Positions 10,918 through 21,839 of a DNA stretch of 64,000 nt are shown here, piece after piece. The position numbers and the translations under genes were made by a program. The DNA is from Elmis aenea (taxonomy: Eukaryota; Arthropoda; Insecta; Coleoptera; Elmidae): positions 27,708,788 to 27,772,787 of the forward strand of contig OX393581.1 of NCBI GenBank assembly GCA_947652605.1, read 5' to 3'. The first letter of the stretch is position 1, and every line of letters begins with the position of its first letter. The notes beneath the pieces were generated by a model. It ran no database searches. It was not told where the DNA came from and worked only from the letters and a program-made list of their open reading frames with translations.

Positions 10918-11803
10918 CAGGGTGGGGCACGGGAACCGATTGTTTTTTAATTGATTAGTACTCGGCCATTAAGAAAGGTAGCGTCGTGTGACAGGTGTCA
11001 TTTAATTCCTTAGCTCAAAGCATTTTATTATCATTTAACATGGAGCCGTGGACACTAGTGCACCGCGGTTCAGCGCGAGTTTCGCCGAAGATTCAATATT
11101 CATAGAAATTACTCTGTTCCCGATCATGACACAATTTTACGTTGGGTAAACTTTGCCACCTTCGGGCTATGCAGCGGTTTTTCGTGTAATTGTCGCGGAT
11201 TTTCAGCAGCCCAATACCGACAATTTTGTCTGTTGACGGCTTCATTAAAGTGGAAATGGACTTCATCGCTCATGTCTTCATTTTGCTCGAAGAGTGCAAG
11301 CATTTCCTGTGCAAAAGCAATCGTTGAGGGTAATCCTTTACATTCAATTTCTGCACAACCGCTTGTTTCTATGAATGGAAACGGTTCACCATACAAAATC
11401 CGTCTTACAGTACGATTGCTGATGTGAGTGCAGCTGAATGTCTTCGAACAGAGCGGTCTGGGCTTTGCAGTACCGCTTGTCTGACTCTTTCCACGTTCTC
11501 TGGAGTACGCATAGTACGTTGGGGGCCGGGCGGATTCTTTTCCATCATTGGGCCTTTTGTTCGAAGATTGTTTACCCAACGTAAAATTGTGTCATGAGCA
11601 GAAACAGAGTCATTTCTATGAATATTGAATCTGCGGCGAAACTCGCGCTGAACCGCGGTGCTCTAGTGTCCACGGCTCCATGTTAGTTGATAATAAAATG
11701 CTTTGAGCTAAGGAATTAAATGACACCTGTCACACGACGCTACCTTTCTTAATGGCCGAGTACTAATCAATTTAAAAACAGTCGGTTCCCGTGCCCCACC
11801 CTG
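10918..11803 (-). mobile_element. Tc1/mariner-like element with 0.24-kb terminal repeats
   Basis: Ends are CAGGGTGGGGCACGGGAACC and its complement, flanked by TA on both sides. The inverted repeats run about 236 bases (10918-11153 and 11566-11803) and are about 90% alike by eye. Because the repeats are so long, the transposase start codon and helix-turn-helix code fall inside them and exist at both ends. The middle holds the rest of a broken transposase on the minus strand. Confidence 0.88.
11124..11681 (-). pseudogene. IS630/mariner-type transposase (DUF4817-DDE), broken
   Basis: Reading from an ATG at 11681, the sequence gives MEPWTLEH, then, after a frame change, a DUF4817-like helix-turn-helix (VQREFRRRFNIHRND, then TILRWV). 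A linker reading RTPENVERVRQAV follows. Another frame change near 11440 leads to ISNRTVRRIL and the first part of the catalytic domain, with the first aspartate in MSDEVHFHF and then NCRYWAAENPRQLHEKPLHS. The frame then runs into the left terminal repeat, so the remaining two catalytic acids are deleted. The intact family has about 350 residues. The element cannot make its own transposase. A piece of the missing C-terminal half of a related transposase occurs at 42129-42404. Confidence 0.85.
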
Positions 11804-11805
11804 TA

Positions 11806-12307
11806 TAACAATATAATGTAATATAAAAATATAATATCATATAAAAAAAAACTGAATCGCAAAAATATCGATTTTTTCAGTTTTTCCTAAAACTGAATCG
11901 ATTCGAATCGATCATCTCAAAAAATCGAACGTCCCACCTCTAGACCGGACCTTATGATGCGCAGGTTGAAAAATAATTATTTACATAGGTACCTACTTTT
12001 AATTTTAATACTTAACCCTGTCTTTTGTACTAGTTATTGTTTCGTATAACACAAATTCGCATAACATGGTATTTTTAAGAACCTTACGACCGTGTTATAC
12101 AGGGGTATCTGTAAATAATTTACTATTTGGTCGTAAGATTATTAAAAACGCTCTAAAGATCAACGAAGAACTTAAATATACTTTCATAGAAAAAATTAAC
12201 TCAAAAAGTACAAAAATATTTTGCAGAAATGTATTCTTTTTTTTTAAATACTGCCGGTACAATACGTTATCTACTAAAACAAAAGTTTTACTTGTTCTTT
12301 GATAACC
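11806..12307. other. gene-free; decayed repeat end near 11865-11945
   Basis: A cluster of ATCGAT palindromes ends with ACGTCCCACCTCTAG near 11930-11943, resembling a hAT-type end in reverse. No partner was seen. The frame at 12066-12302 has no support. Confidence 0.3.
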
Positions 12308-12380
12308 GGGGGCGTAGATCAGATGGTAGAGCGCTCGCTTAGCATGCGAGAGGTACCGGAATTGATGCCCGGCGCCTCCA
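12308..12380 (+). tRNA. tRNA-Ala(AGC)-like, probably degenerate
   Basis: A full cloverleaf can be drawn: acceptor GGGGGCG/CGCCTCC with one G-T pair, anticodon stem CTCGC/GCGAG, loop TTAGCAT with anticodon AGC, variable loop AGGTA. The insect Ala tRNA is recognisable, but D-stem position 11 is A opposite G, T-stem pair 53-61 is A-C, and T-loop position 56 is T instead of the near-invariant C, which weakens the B box. A CCA follows directly (12381-12383), which nuclear tRNA genes usually lack. This suggests a retro-copied mature tRNA, a SINE head, or chance. There is no T-run terminator close behind. Confidence 0.7.
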
Positions 12381-12383
12381 CCA

Positions 12384-12813
12384 AACTTGTCACGACCAAG
12401 GGGTTACCTTAGTCGAACGGGGTCGTAGCTGCAAAAGGTACTAATAAAACGCCGATGTGCTAAGTCTAATTTATTATAAAACTAACTGATCACCTACTTT
12501 TTCGTCCGGGGGTTGCCTTGCCCTTTACGGAAAACTAGTATGGTACACTATGTACAAATGAACACCCGCGAGTTATGAACAGAAGGGGCGACCCCTTGGG
12601 CTGTTTCTATTTAATTGTTCGGTTCCCCCCTTTCCCCTGTATAAAAACAAAGAGATGAGCGAAAATAGACTTACAGTCAAGAGCTACGCGATTCGCTGAA
12701 CATAAATGCTGAATCGCAATTTTGAATACTTCGCGATTATGTTAATTTAATAATCCATATAGGTATAAATTATGACTCGTGGCAATACTATGAAACGTTT
12801 TAAATTTCGTTCA
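12384..12813. other. GC-richer gene-free block, possible LTR fragment
   Basis: From about 12389 (TGTCACGACCAAGG) the sequence has base use unlike its AT-rich surroundings, with an AATAAA near 12443 and a CCCCCTTTCCCC run near 12626. It could be a solo LTR or the tail of a retroelement next to the tRNA. I could not find a matching end or a 4-6 bp duplication. Confidence 0.25.
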
Positions 12814-13130
12814 TCTCTATATATATAAAAATGAATGTATGTATGTATGTTTGTATGTCCTTTATGCATTCCTATACCATTCATCCGATCCTGACCAAAT
12901 TTGGCACAGACAATCTATAGAATCATGGGAAAAAGATAGGCTATAAAAGAATTTCCAAAAGTTCCCAAAAGGTCAACAATTCAAAAAACGGCCTGGAACG
13001 TCTGGGAACGTCCCACGAGCGCGAGCGCGCAGCGCGAGTAGTCAGTGATTGATAATCTGGGAACGTCCGCCGGGCGGGTCTGTGATTGATAAGAGAGAAT
13101 TGTAATCCCGATGCCGGGTAACTACGCTAG
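12814..13130 (+). mobile_element. short non-autonomous Helitron
   Basis: It starts TCTCTATATATATAAAAATG, preceded by A, and ends CTAG followed by T, matching Helitron insertion between A and T without target duplication. The 3' end has a small hairpin (CCCG-ATGC-CGGG) about 8 bases before CTAG, and the sequence CCGGGTAACTACGCTAG is typical of insect Helitron ends. A (TGTA)n-like tract follows the 5' end. No Rep/helicase is encoded. Confidence 0.8.
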
Positions 13131-14908
13131 TTAAAGTATAAAAGAAATTAAACAAATGCTTAGTTATTTTTAACCTGACTTTATTTAAGTTTTTCATAAA
13201 TAATTAGGATATTCATAAAACCATGAAGCACCTAGAAGTGTCATTTTGAATTTATATTTGAATTTTATCTTTTTCATAATACTAAAAAAAAAAAACTATT
13301 CAGCAGCGTGTTTCAGCTAGTTCTCACAAGTCCTTTTACTTTTTTTATTTTAAGAGGCAAAGCTTTTAATACATCGAAAAGCGCAAGTCTTTCTGTGTAC
13401 GCCATTAGATTTTGATTTAGTTTTTACATATTTGATTTAATTATTTTTCCGTTTTTTTTTTAATGGTACGCTTTATTTTTAAATACGTCATAAGAAAAAC
13501 CACGTGATATACAATTTAATTGTGTTTAGCTAGAAAGAAAACACTAGATCAAAAAAAATACACGTCAAAATTAAACATAAATACACAGGGTGACGCAGTT
13601 AACATGAATTATTCAATGGCTGTTATTACTAAATGTTCCTTAAATTTTGAACAAAAGTTGTTTGTAATCATTTACTACAAAATATAACCTAAACTTATTT
13701 CCACTATATAGATTGTTTTGTTTTTGCGAACTTTGTTCTTTTAAATAAAACAATCTGTATATTTTAAAAATATGTGAAGTATTTTGTAGCTAAAACCAAT
13801 ACCTATTAAATTATTTACATTCTTTTTTAAAACATTGACGGACACAGAACTTTAAATTAAAATAATATTAATATTTAATAACTTGGCAATGTCAGAACAA
13901 TTTCGGTTGAAACTTTATTTGTCAATGGTGTCATACTACTTAGTACTTACTGACTAGTTTAATTCTTAAAATAATACATTTTTAATACCCGGCCTATTTA
14001 AATATACTTTAAACATGAATACGTTAATTTTTTTAAATAAAACATCTAACATATTTTTACATTTTCTTATCAATAACTTAGATTTAAAAGGAACACCTAA
14101 GATGAAATTTTGCGATTTCCTTAGAGACAATTTTTCAGAAGTTTTACTCTAATACCCACAATGGATTGTGCTTCTTGCACAAGAAAAAAAAACAAAAATT
14201 ATAGGTCTTTTTCTTCACATTTACTTTATTTTACACATCAAACTTCAATATCACTTTTGGTTTAGGATAATTATTATTTACTGGATAAAGTTTACATCAA
14301 ATTTTGCAGAAAAGCTTAAACTGTAAAACTGAAGCACAACAACAACCCACTTTTTTAATACAATGAGCTACGTCAAAGTCTGTGCACGGGCCGCCCCCAG
14401 CAGTTGTGTAGATCGCATAAAGCGGCAAAAAATAGAATATTTACGAAAAGTCGCAATCTCCCCGTAAGCGTTGTTCTTTGCTGCCTTTGTGCTCTATACA
14501 CAGCTTAAACTACTAGTAGCGGCCGAAGCTCCCCAGGGTGCAATTTGAAACGCTTATACCCAATCGCTTATCTTGCCTGATCAAAAGCGGTGGTAGAAAT
14601 CGGAAAATATTAACAAAGAATTAAGAACAGGTTTAAATTTTGATTTAGATAGTTAAGAAGCTAATACAGAAATAAAAATAGAGAAGCACATTTAGATAAG
14701 TGATTTTTATCTAAATGTAAGGAAAAATTAACAAAAATTCTAAAATCAAATAGGTTCGCACGCTTTCATTGGTATGAATATTTCCAAATTTTGTAAAGAA
14801 TATAGTTTATTTATGCATTTATGTGTAAAAATAATTTCTTTTATTTGAAAAACCTAACGTTATACAAATTTAATTCTTTAAAAAACTATTTAGTTTAACT
14901 TAGTGATT
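13131..14908. other. gene-free stretch with repeat fragments
   Basis: 13588 onward (CAGGGTGACGCAG) is a fragment of the CAGGGTG repeats, with the recurring phrase TTGTAATCATTTACTAC. 14380-14540 is GC-richer and contains GCGGCCG but has no reading frame. Nothing else recognised. Confidence 0.35.
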
Positions 14909-15428
14909 CTAGTTCATACAGTGACACTATCGCTTGACATTCGGTGTCACGGCACTAGCTGTTCGTTCACACCGAGACGTCAAAATAAAATTGGCCGCAC
15001 TTGTAACTGCAGCAACGAATGTTGTAATGTAGAGTAACCAATTATTTTGAAGTAGCCATATTCGGAAATGGATTTGTCCCATACACAAGTATATTGTTGG
15101 TTATGCTCTAAAAACGTTAGAACATCTATTGAGGACATGATAAATTGAAAATCGATGACAAACAAATGTATATTATTTGTCTATTATGACAAATACGCGC
15201 TGTCAAAAATATTAAAATATGGTGTAGGCTTATGTCAAGTACCTATGCATTTTTAATATCAAAAGTTGGAAGTTAATGTCAGTGTCACGACAACGCCAGT
15301 GTTACGGCACTAGCGTCATGACATCGCGGCATCGCGAAATCAGGCTGTTTAGACTTTAGACGACGCGACGGCACTATCCGACATTTGATGTCACGGTATC
15401 TAGTGTCACCATGTGAACGAGGCTTTAG
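14909..15428. repeat. decayed copy of the TTAA-flanked element family
   Basis: It aligns along most of its length with 59166-59625, including GTTCATACAGTGACAC at the left, AATTATTTTGAAGT in the middle and TAGTGTCACCATGTGAAC at the right. The flanking TTAA is not preserved here. Repeated words of the form GTCACGACATCGC mark the subterminal regions. Confidence 0.6.
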
Positions 15429-16377
15429 TTTTCTAGGTTACACGGTTGAATAAAATCACAGTCTATAATAAATACTTTTCTTTAACGATGATGTTTAAAA
15501 ATGTGCACAAACTAACTCATTTGGTTTGGGCTGGCGTCAATCTATATTTATAAATTTGAAAAAGATATCTTCACCTTTACATATTCCAAAGGTTGTTAAA
15601 CGAAATGCACATAAAATATGTTATGATACAAGAATTTCAATAAGCAAGTGAAAGCTACGGTTTTATATTCACTGGGAACATTCAAAGTGTAAATGGAGAT
15701 ACCGGAATATGTTTTCAGTGTTCAACAACAGTGATTTTAGACATAACAATAAAAATGGATGAGGAAAAATGGAACATGATACTGATAAAAGAAAGACTTG
15801 TCTTTTATTTTTATGAACAATTTTTTTCATTTTTAAAAGTTTAACACTCATTTTTTATTTTCTTAATTAAAATACAATTTTAAATTATTGCATTCACCAT
15901 TCAAGCAAACTGCAAAAGATAAATTGTACCATTTTTTATTAGCATTATAATATTTGGTTAATTTTAATAATTAAATAAGTATAGTCACTAAGTCACTATT
16001 ACTGCACATTTTTATTATTTAAGTTAAATCTATACATAGGGTGGCAAATATAACCTCGTTACACAGTTAAATTACATAAAAATTTGTGTAATATCCTGTT
16101 TTTAAATTAATTTTAAAGTAGACTTGCCCCAAAGGTACTACAGATTTTTGATTTTTAATTTGACACAAATATTTTATATTAAAAAATTCTACGAAACTAG
16201 CAAACCAACTTTCTCTAAGCAAATCTGAACATAAAACTAAGATTCACTCAATGATGTTACTTATATTAGTTATTTCCGAATTTCCACTTTCTTTTTATGT
16301 TCACATTAAGTTCCTTTTTTTAAATCATCACATTTACAAAAACCAAATTACTTTACCCTTTTGAGTTTTCTTACTGA
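15429..16377. other. gene-free stretch
   Basis: AT-rich. The 60-codon minus-strand frame at 15669-15851 has no features of a gene. There is no recognised repeat boundary. Confidence 0.35.
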
Positions 16378-16899
16378 ATGAGTGTTGTCAAGGAGTTGAA
16401 GGGTCTCGACGTTGACGTGGATATGAAGCCTATCTTTGTTCAAGCTTATTTATTTTTTGGAGGACAATTTCAATTCCCAGATCCCTGTAAATACCGCTAT
16501 TCCTGGCGTACCAGGGTAGGAAAAGTTAATGTTTTTAACTACGTTTTTGGAAAATCTTTAAATCATATCTATATTGTTGTTACTAATTTAGACTCCTATG
16601 ACGTTATAAAATTGCACGTAGTTAAAATAGTTAACATAACTAACGCTAATTCATATTTCAAAGAAGTAGAAAGAGAATGTGACAGCCATTTAGGAAACAT
16701 GAAAGTAAGTCGCCCGCCAACTTAGTATTGCCTTTAAAAGCACAAATATTTAAACATAAAAATGATAATTAATTGGTTTAGCGGACTGACAGAGGTAGTA
16801 CCGTATAAATTATTTATTATTAATTAACAGGAACGTTTGCCAAATATATTCGCAGTGCTGATTTATAATTGGTTTGAAGTCAATGTCTTTAGGATGTAA
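16378..16899 (+). CDS. candidate two-exon gene, function unknown
   Basis: Exon 1 would be 16378-16704, an open frame of 109 codons with no stop and more G and C than its flanks. It ends ATGAAA followed by a consensus donor GTAAGT. Exon 2 would be 16831-16899, after the acceptor TTAATTAACAG, giving ERLPNIFAVL and ending at TAA. The intron is 126 bases, phase 0, and the predicted protein is 131 residues. No signal peptide, membrane helix or known domain is recognised. The protein has aromatic-rich stretches (VQAYLFFGGQFQFPDP; YRYSWRTRVGKVNVFNYVFG). The ATG could instead lie inside an exon, because a T-rich stretch and AG precede it. It could also be a fragment of a larger or decayed gene, since transposase relics lie immediately downstream. 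Confidence 0.4.
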
Positions 16900-16989
16900 T
16901 TTTTTGTAAACATGAATGGAAAACCAGTTTAAACGCTGCAGCCCCATTGTACTGCGAAGCTGAATGTTTGTAAGTTTTAATCTTTAAAA

Positions 16990-17440
16990 TAACCGTTGCC
17001 CTATACAAATGTCACCATCCTGCAAATGAACAGTCTAAGTACAATTTTAACATTGGAAAACCAATATTTTAAGTTGACCAAAATTATTTTTGTGTACAAT
17101 GCAGAATGCAGGAAGAGTCTCATACATTGGCCAGATGTTCACACTTTTTGTTTAGCTCATCAGAACCAATTGTTTTCAATTGACTGTAGAAGAAAAATAG
17201 TTTTTCAATGTATGAATAAGTTTCTGCACGTTTTGTTAGGTCAGAGTCCAGAAAGTCCATAACAGGTACAAATATTTTCAACTAGAACTGTTCACTTTTG
17301 TGTTAAAATATTTCTTCTTCTGGTCCAGCATATCCAGTGAGACGTATACTTCGCTTTCGTGTCCGTTTATTCACAGCTATAATCCGAATCTGGACACTAT
17401 TCCTGGCATTGAATTCATACTCACAAAAATTTTCTCTAAT
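16990..17440 (-). pseudogene. hAT-like (ZMYM1/DUF4371-type) transposase relic
   Basis: On the minus strand, from about 17400 down, one reads KRTRKRSIRL and then, after a break, FLDSDLTKRAETYSYIEKL, ending SQLKTIGSDELNKKCEHLA. The pattern of a basic KRxRKR stretch, then F-L-D-x-L-x-x-R, then a leucine-rich helix and KC-x-x-LA is characteristic of the middle of ZMYM1-like hAT transposases, before the C-terminal dimerisation part. Stops interrupt the frame on both sides (TGA directly after LANV). The plus-strand frame at 16996-17262 is its antisense shadow. Terminal repeats were not found, so the element limits are unknown. Confidence 0.5.
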
Positions 17441-17774
17441 TTCCGAAAAATACGTTTTCAGAGACTAAAGAAGCAATTATTTTTATATTTTTTGAATACA
17501 CAACCCTAGTGGTTTTGACCACTCGTTCAAAAATATGGTTTAAAGAAATTGTCAGATGTATCCTTTCCAGGTTCTTTATTTTCTTGCTCAATTTTTCTAC
17601 GCACACTTTATTTCATTATTCCTAAAATCGGATTTTTTTACATTTGAAGGACTCCTAAAAGTGAGTGACTTCTGGCGATTGCTCTGCGAAACCATGCCAA
17701 GATGGCATTTATGATCATTTGTTGGCGATCAGCAAAGTAACGAAGCTAAACCGTGTCGCTGAAAAAGACGGAAA

Positions 17775-18478
17775 TAGTATATTATATACCAAGGTAGAGA
17801 AGTCAACTATTATAGCCTGAGGGCTCAGATTAGATCTCGAGGCGCGAAGCGCCGAGGGATGTAAGGGCCCGAAGGCTATAAGACTTCTCTACCGTGGTGT
17901 ATATACTATTTTTTTCACTACTAGTAAGACAAACCCATTTATGTTTTGTACGCACTTTCTAACCTAAAATATAAAAAGTTAAGTACCTATCTATTCTATA
18001 GAAATATTGAATCTGCGTGTTACTCATCTTGCTAAATCACTATTGTTATTAAAAAACATTGTTTTTAAGCGATGGTTTCATCTAAAATACTGACATTATT
18101 AAAACTTTTCTCTTTTTTACGTTGTGTCAATCGACGGTGTGGATATTGACAACCCAGACAACCGTCATTTATTACGGCGGGAAAGTCGTGTTATTTAAAT
18201 ACACCAAAGTTTTTAAAATTAAATTAATTTATTTAAACAACGTTTTAAATGCTAAAATACCAATAAAGAGAATTTCTTGATCATACTAAATCGTCCTATA
18301 ATTTTTTTTTCTTTAAAACTACAACAGCATTATCAAAAAATATAAATTTGTTCATTATTCACCAGTGGTTAATAATGAAAAATTGTTTACCTGTAACCAT
18401 GCATAGGTAGAGAAATTGAATTTCACGGCATTCTAATATACGTCATAATGCTACGCTATATTACTAGTAGTGAAAAAA
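17775..18478. repeat. inverted-repeat elements with GC-rich hairpin core
   Basis: 17775-17910 is an imperfect hairpin: TATACCAAGGTAGAGAAGTC pairs with GACTTCTCTACCGTGGTGTA, around a core with GAGGCGCGAAGCGCCGAG. Beside it TTTTTCACTACTAGTAA (about 17912-17928) is repeated in inverse at the right end (TTACTAGTAGTGAAAAAA, about 18461-18478), bounding a second segment. The two may be one composite element. No clear target duplication. Confidence 0.5.
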
Positions 18479-18489
18479 TGAAATTATTG

Positions 18490-18960
18490 TAAGAGCAGAT
18501 TGGGGCTGAAGACAAAAAATGGATCATTTACAGCAGCCATAAGCGCCAAAGACATTGATTATATACAAAAATCCATCACAAACACAGTGGTGAACCACAC
18601 ATAAAATGTTCATGCTGTCTTTGTGATGGGATTTTGAAGGAAATATCAATTTTAAATTTTTATACAATAATGATTCCATAACATCGAACGAATACTGTAA
18701 ACGAGGGGAACGACTAAAGATAAACGTAACTGTCCGCGGTTGATAAACAAGTTAGATATCATTTTAAAGCACAGAAACGCAGAACCTCACAGCAAAAAAA
18801 AAACAATTGAAAAATGTAAGACTTTAAATTGGATATTATTGCTTCATCCATTCTACTCTCCAGATATTGCTCTCTCCGACTATCATTTCTTTTCCCTACA
18901 ACAGTATTATTTTGATACAAAAAAAAAACACTAATTTAGAAGATTTTAATCCTCTTTTGT
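18490..18960 (+). pseudogene. mariner-type transposase relic
   Basis: Scattered frames on the plus strand spell mariner transposase landmarks in the correct order. These are GAEDKKWIIYSSHKR near 18510 (counterpart of the GDEKW motif), a CDGILKEI block near 18620 (counterpart of the WDxxG region), and LLHPFYSPDIALSDYHFFSL at about 18840-18898 (counterpart of HPPYSPDLAPSDYHLF, with the final catalytic aspartate in SDYH). Several frameshifts and stops separate them. An intact mariner has about 345 codons, and the N-terminal DNA-binding half was not found. A dead element. Confidence 0.75.
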
Positions 18961-19143
18961 TTTTTGCATATAAATAAATAAGTTTTTATATTAGCAACAA
19001 AAAATTGTTGACTAAGAGGCAGACGTGTTTTATTTAAAAGGATATTATATTTTCCACTAAAATGTTGGTATTTTTATTTCCTTTGACCTAAAAATGACAC
19101 GTACTCTTTTACATGACAGAGTTAAAAAGTTGCTTAAGTTATA

Positions 19144-20529
19144 CAGGGTGTTCCAGATAACATTTCTAGTATGGGGTCTCGCTTATTATTAGAGATACAG
19201 GTTTGCTTAAATTAAACGAATTATTCCCAAGTACCTACAAGAAAAGCTACAATCTATTTTTAAAAGGACAAAATTCTTCGTACATCAGATACTACCTATA
19301 GCAAAAAATATGAAAATGTAAAATTTATTTTTTCTTTCATAACTTCTTCGTCTTAGCCATTTAATCAATTTTATAAGTACTTTCTTACCTTTTAATGGAG
19401 AATGTAACTAACTTATTTTTTTTATGGACCGCGAAGTCGGCTATGGACAGTTAAATGTGTTTTTTTTCCTTTTTAATGAGATATTACTAGGTTTATCTAT
19501 TTTTTTAAATGTCACAAAATCAAGAAAAATCGTATTTTACCAATCACTCATCAAGCTATCCATGAAAATGAAAACAAAAAGCAACTAATTAAATGTCTTA
19601 TGACAGTTTCAATTGTCTGCGGTTTCATTTATTAGAATGTTGAAAGTTATGGTATTGTGTAATTCGATAGATGGTGAGCTGTGGGCCGAGAGATGGCAAC
19701 GAAGTACGCGTAATTACAGCAATTTAGATATAAATTGAAAACGATATGGTTTCTTCGAGAAGGCAACCAAAAATCCAAAACATTTAATGAAGAATTAGAT
19801 TTGTCTGTTTTTACATAGTTTCTATGACAAAGAATGTAGCATTTCAACATGCCAAATTTTGTATTAGTTGTAGATGTGCCCATACTTAAAAAAATAATAA
19901 ATTTGCTACAAAGACTATCGAATAGCGTTACCAACATTTGACAAGTACTTGATAGTATCGAACTTTCGAACTACACAATAATAGTACAAAATTTTAATAA
20001 TTGTAACCGCAGACAAATTTTAACTGTCATTTGACACTAAATTAGTTGTTATTTGTTTATTTTTTTATAGATAGCTTGATAAGTGGTTGGTAAAATACGC
20101 TTTTTCTTGATTTTGTGACTTATTTATAAAAATAGATAAGGCAAGTAATATCTTATTTAAAAAAAATCACATTTAACTATTCCTTAGCCAACTTTGCAAC
20201 CCATCAGAAAAAATGAAGTTAGGGGTAATATCTCAAACTTGGTAAATGATGGTAAAAATCTAAAATAATAGTTACATTCTACATTAAAAAGTATCTTAAG
20301 AGAGCACTGATAAAATCGATCTAACGAATAAAACAAAAAAGTTATGAGAGAAAAAAAATGCAACATTTTCATATTTTTTGCTATAACATTTGAAGTACGA
20401 GGAATTTTATACTTTAAAAAATTGATTGTGGATCCTCTCATACTTAGAAATAATTAATCTAATTAAGCAAACCCGTATCTCTTATAATAAGCGAGATCCC
20501 CATGCTGGAAATGGTATCTGGAACACCCG
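19144..20529. mobile_element. TA-flanked palindromic element (CAGGGTGTTCC ends)
   Basis: Left end CAGGGTGTTCCAGATAACAT, right end reversed reads nearly the same (TGTTCCAGATACCATTTCCAG), with TA at both sides. Arms of about 420 bases pair with each other (shared words: GCTTATTATTAGAGATACAG; GATAGCTTGAT near the inner limit). The 500-base centre contains a second, smaller inverted repeat (GACAGTTTCAATTGTCTGCG against CGCAGACAAATTTTAACTGTC) and no recognisable transposase. Tc1/mariner-like by its duplication and ends. Confidence 0.75.
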
Positions 20530-20531
20530 TA

Positions 20532-21375
20532 TATATCGTTTTCTAATTTTTGTACTTTTCACAAACATTTATTAAGCCAAATTGGTTATTCTTTTTAACT
20601 TTGTTAGTTTAACCGACATAAGTCTAACAATACCTATGTAACTAAAACGTTACATTCTCGTTTTTCTGTTTAAATTGCTCTGTATTATAAAAATATAAAT
20701 CTTGCCAGCCTGTGCAATTACTACTAAAAGATGAAATCGAATCAACGGTAATAGCTTAAATTTTGTCAACATAACTATCCATGTAGTAGTTATGGCCGCA
20801 AATAGAAATATTGGCTATTTCTCGCAAGAATATGGCGGACTGGATTTGTGTAGAATTCTCAAAGCGTCGACATCAAACCCTACGTCAACCTCAATTAGCT
20901 TTAGTTGTGAGACCGAAATTACCGTTCTTCAACTTTGAAAACCAGTTCCGGGATTTTGGAATATTTAACAAACCGTATTCACCAATGTTTTGAATGTTAC
21001 TAGTGGCTGTAAAGGCATTTGCTTTGTAATTAAATTCACTTAACGTGTCCAAACCGTACTACAATTGCCGCTTTTTAGAACGTGACACAGTTGCAGACAG
21101 TTTAAACATTAATTGACATAAAATATTAAAATTAAATTGTTTTCTGATTCCATTCTAGCGCAACAAATTTTTGTACTTTCGAAAAATTTGCAAACAATTA
21201 AAAGCGTCTATAACTTCAGTCAAATAGTTACTTGAGATTTTGCATGAAATTATTTTATAAAATACCTTTTAATAACATGGAATCATACGCGTGAGTTTGT
21301 CTTTTCATACGACAAGTAAAAATAAAAATAGAAATCTTTTGCATTAGTAAGACTCTACGTTCAAAGGGCACTTAC
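20532..21375. other. gene-free stretch
   Basis: AT-rich. The short plus-strand frame at 20811-20993 starts with a non-standard codon, and I could not support it as coding. Confidence 0.3.
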
Positions 21376-21621
21376 TAAGAGAAGCTAAAAGCAAGAGAAG
21401 CCCAGAGTAATCGCTTATAAAGCGGAGAAAGAAAAGAGGTGTGAAAAGTATTCCTATAGCGGCTTCTAAAAAAATGTCATCGTGAAGGAGTAAGGTTGCA
21501 AAAAACGACACGGCCCAAGGGTGACATTTTTTAAGCTGGTCGTGAAAAGGTTGGTCTTCTTTAAAAAGTTTTGCATTTCTTACCACAAACATATTATTTT
21601 TAGGTACTGTATCCAAATTTA
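21376..21621 (-). CDS. candidate internal exon of an unknown membrane protein
   Basis: A 246-base open stretch on the minus strand is bounded by an acceptor (TTACATTTTAG, ending 21622) and a donor (A|GTAAGTG, from 21375). Entry phase and exit phase are both 1, so the exon is symmetric. It encodes about 81 residues: a polar start with MFVVRNAKLFKEDQPFHDQL, then strongly hydrophobic segments (AVSFFATLLL; AAIGILFTPLFFLRF; GLLLLLASL) that could be membrane helices. No family is recognised and no neighbouring exon was found within a few kilobases. A chance frame or a decayed exon is possible. Confidence 0.25.
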
Positions 21622-21839
21622 CTAAAATGTAAGTACTTATATCCCAACCGTAGATGATAAATAATATATACGTTTAATAAATTTAATTAAAATAGACAGT
21701 TTTAGTGAGAGTTTACTAAATACATTTTAACGTACCTACATATGTGGGTAAAAAGTTTGCTAATATGCTTAGTAAATGACAAAAGACGCGATGCATAGTT
21801 TTATGTATAACTACATACACAAAATAATATACTTTACAG

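Noticed and set aside
16996..17262. 88-codon plus-strand frame
   Set aside because: The minus strand here encodes recognisable hAT/ZMYM1-like transposase pieces; the plus frame is the shadow.
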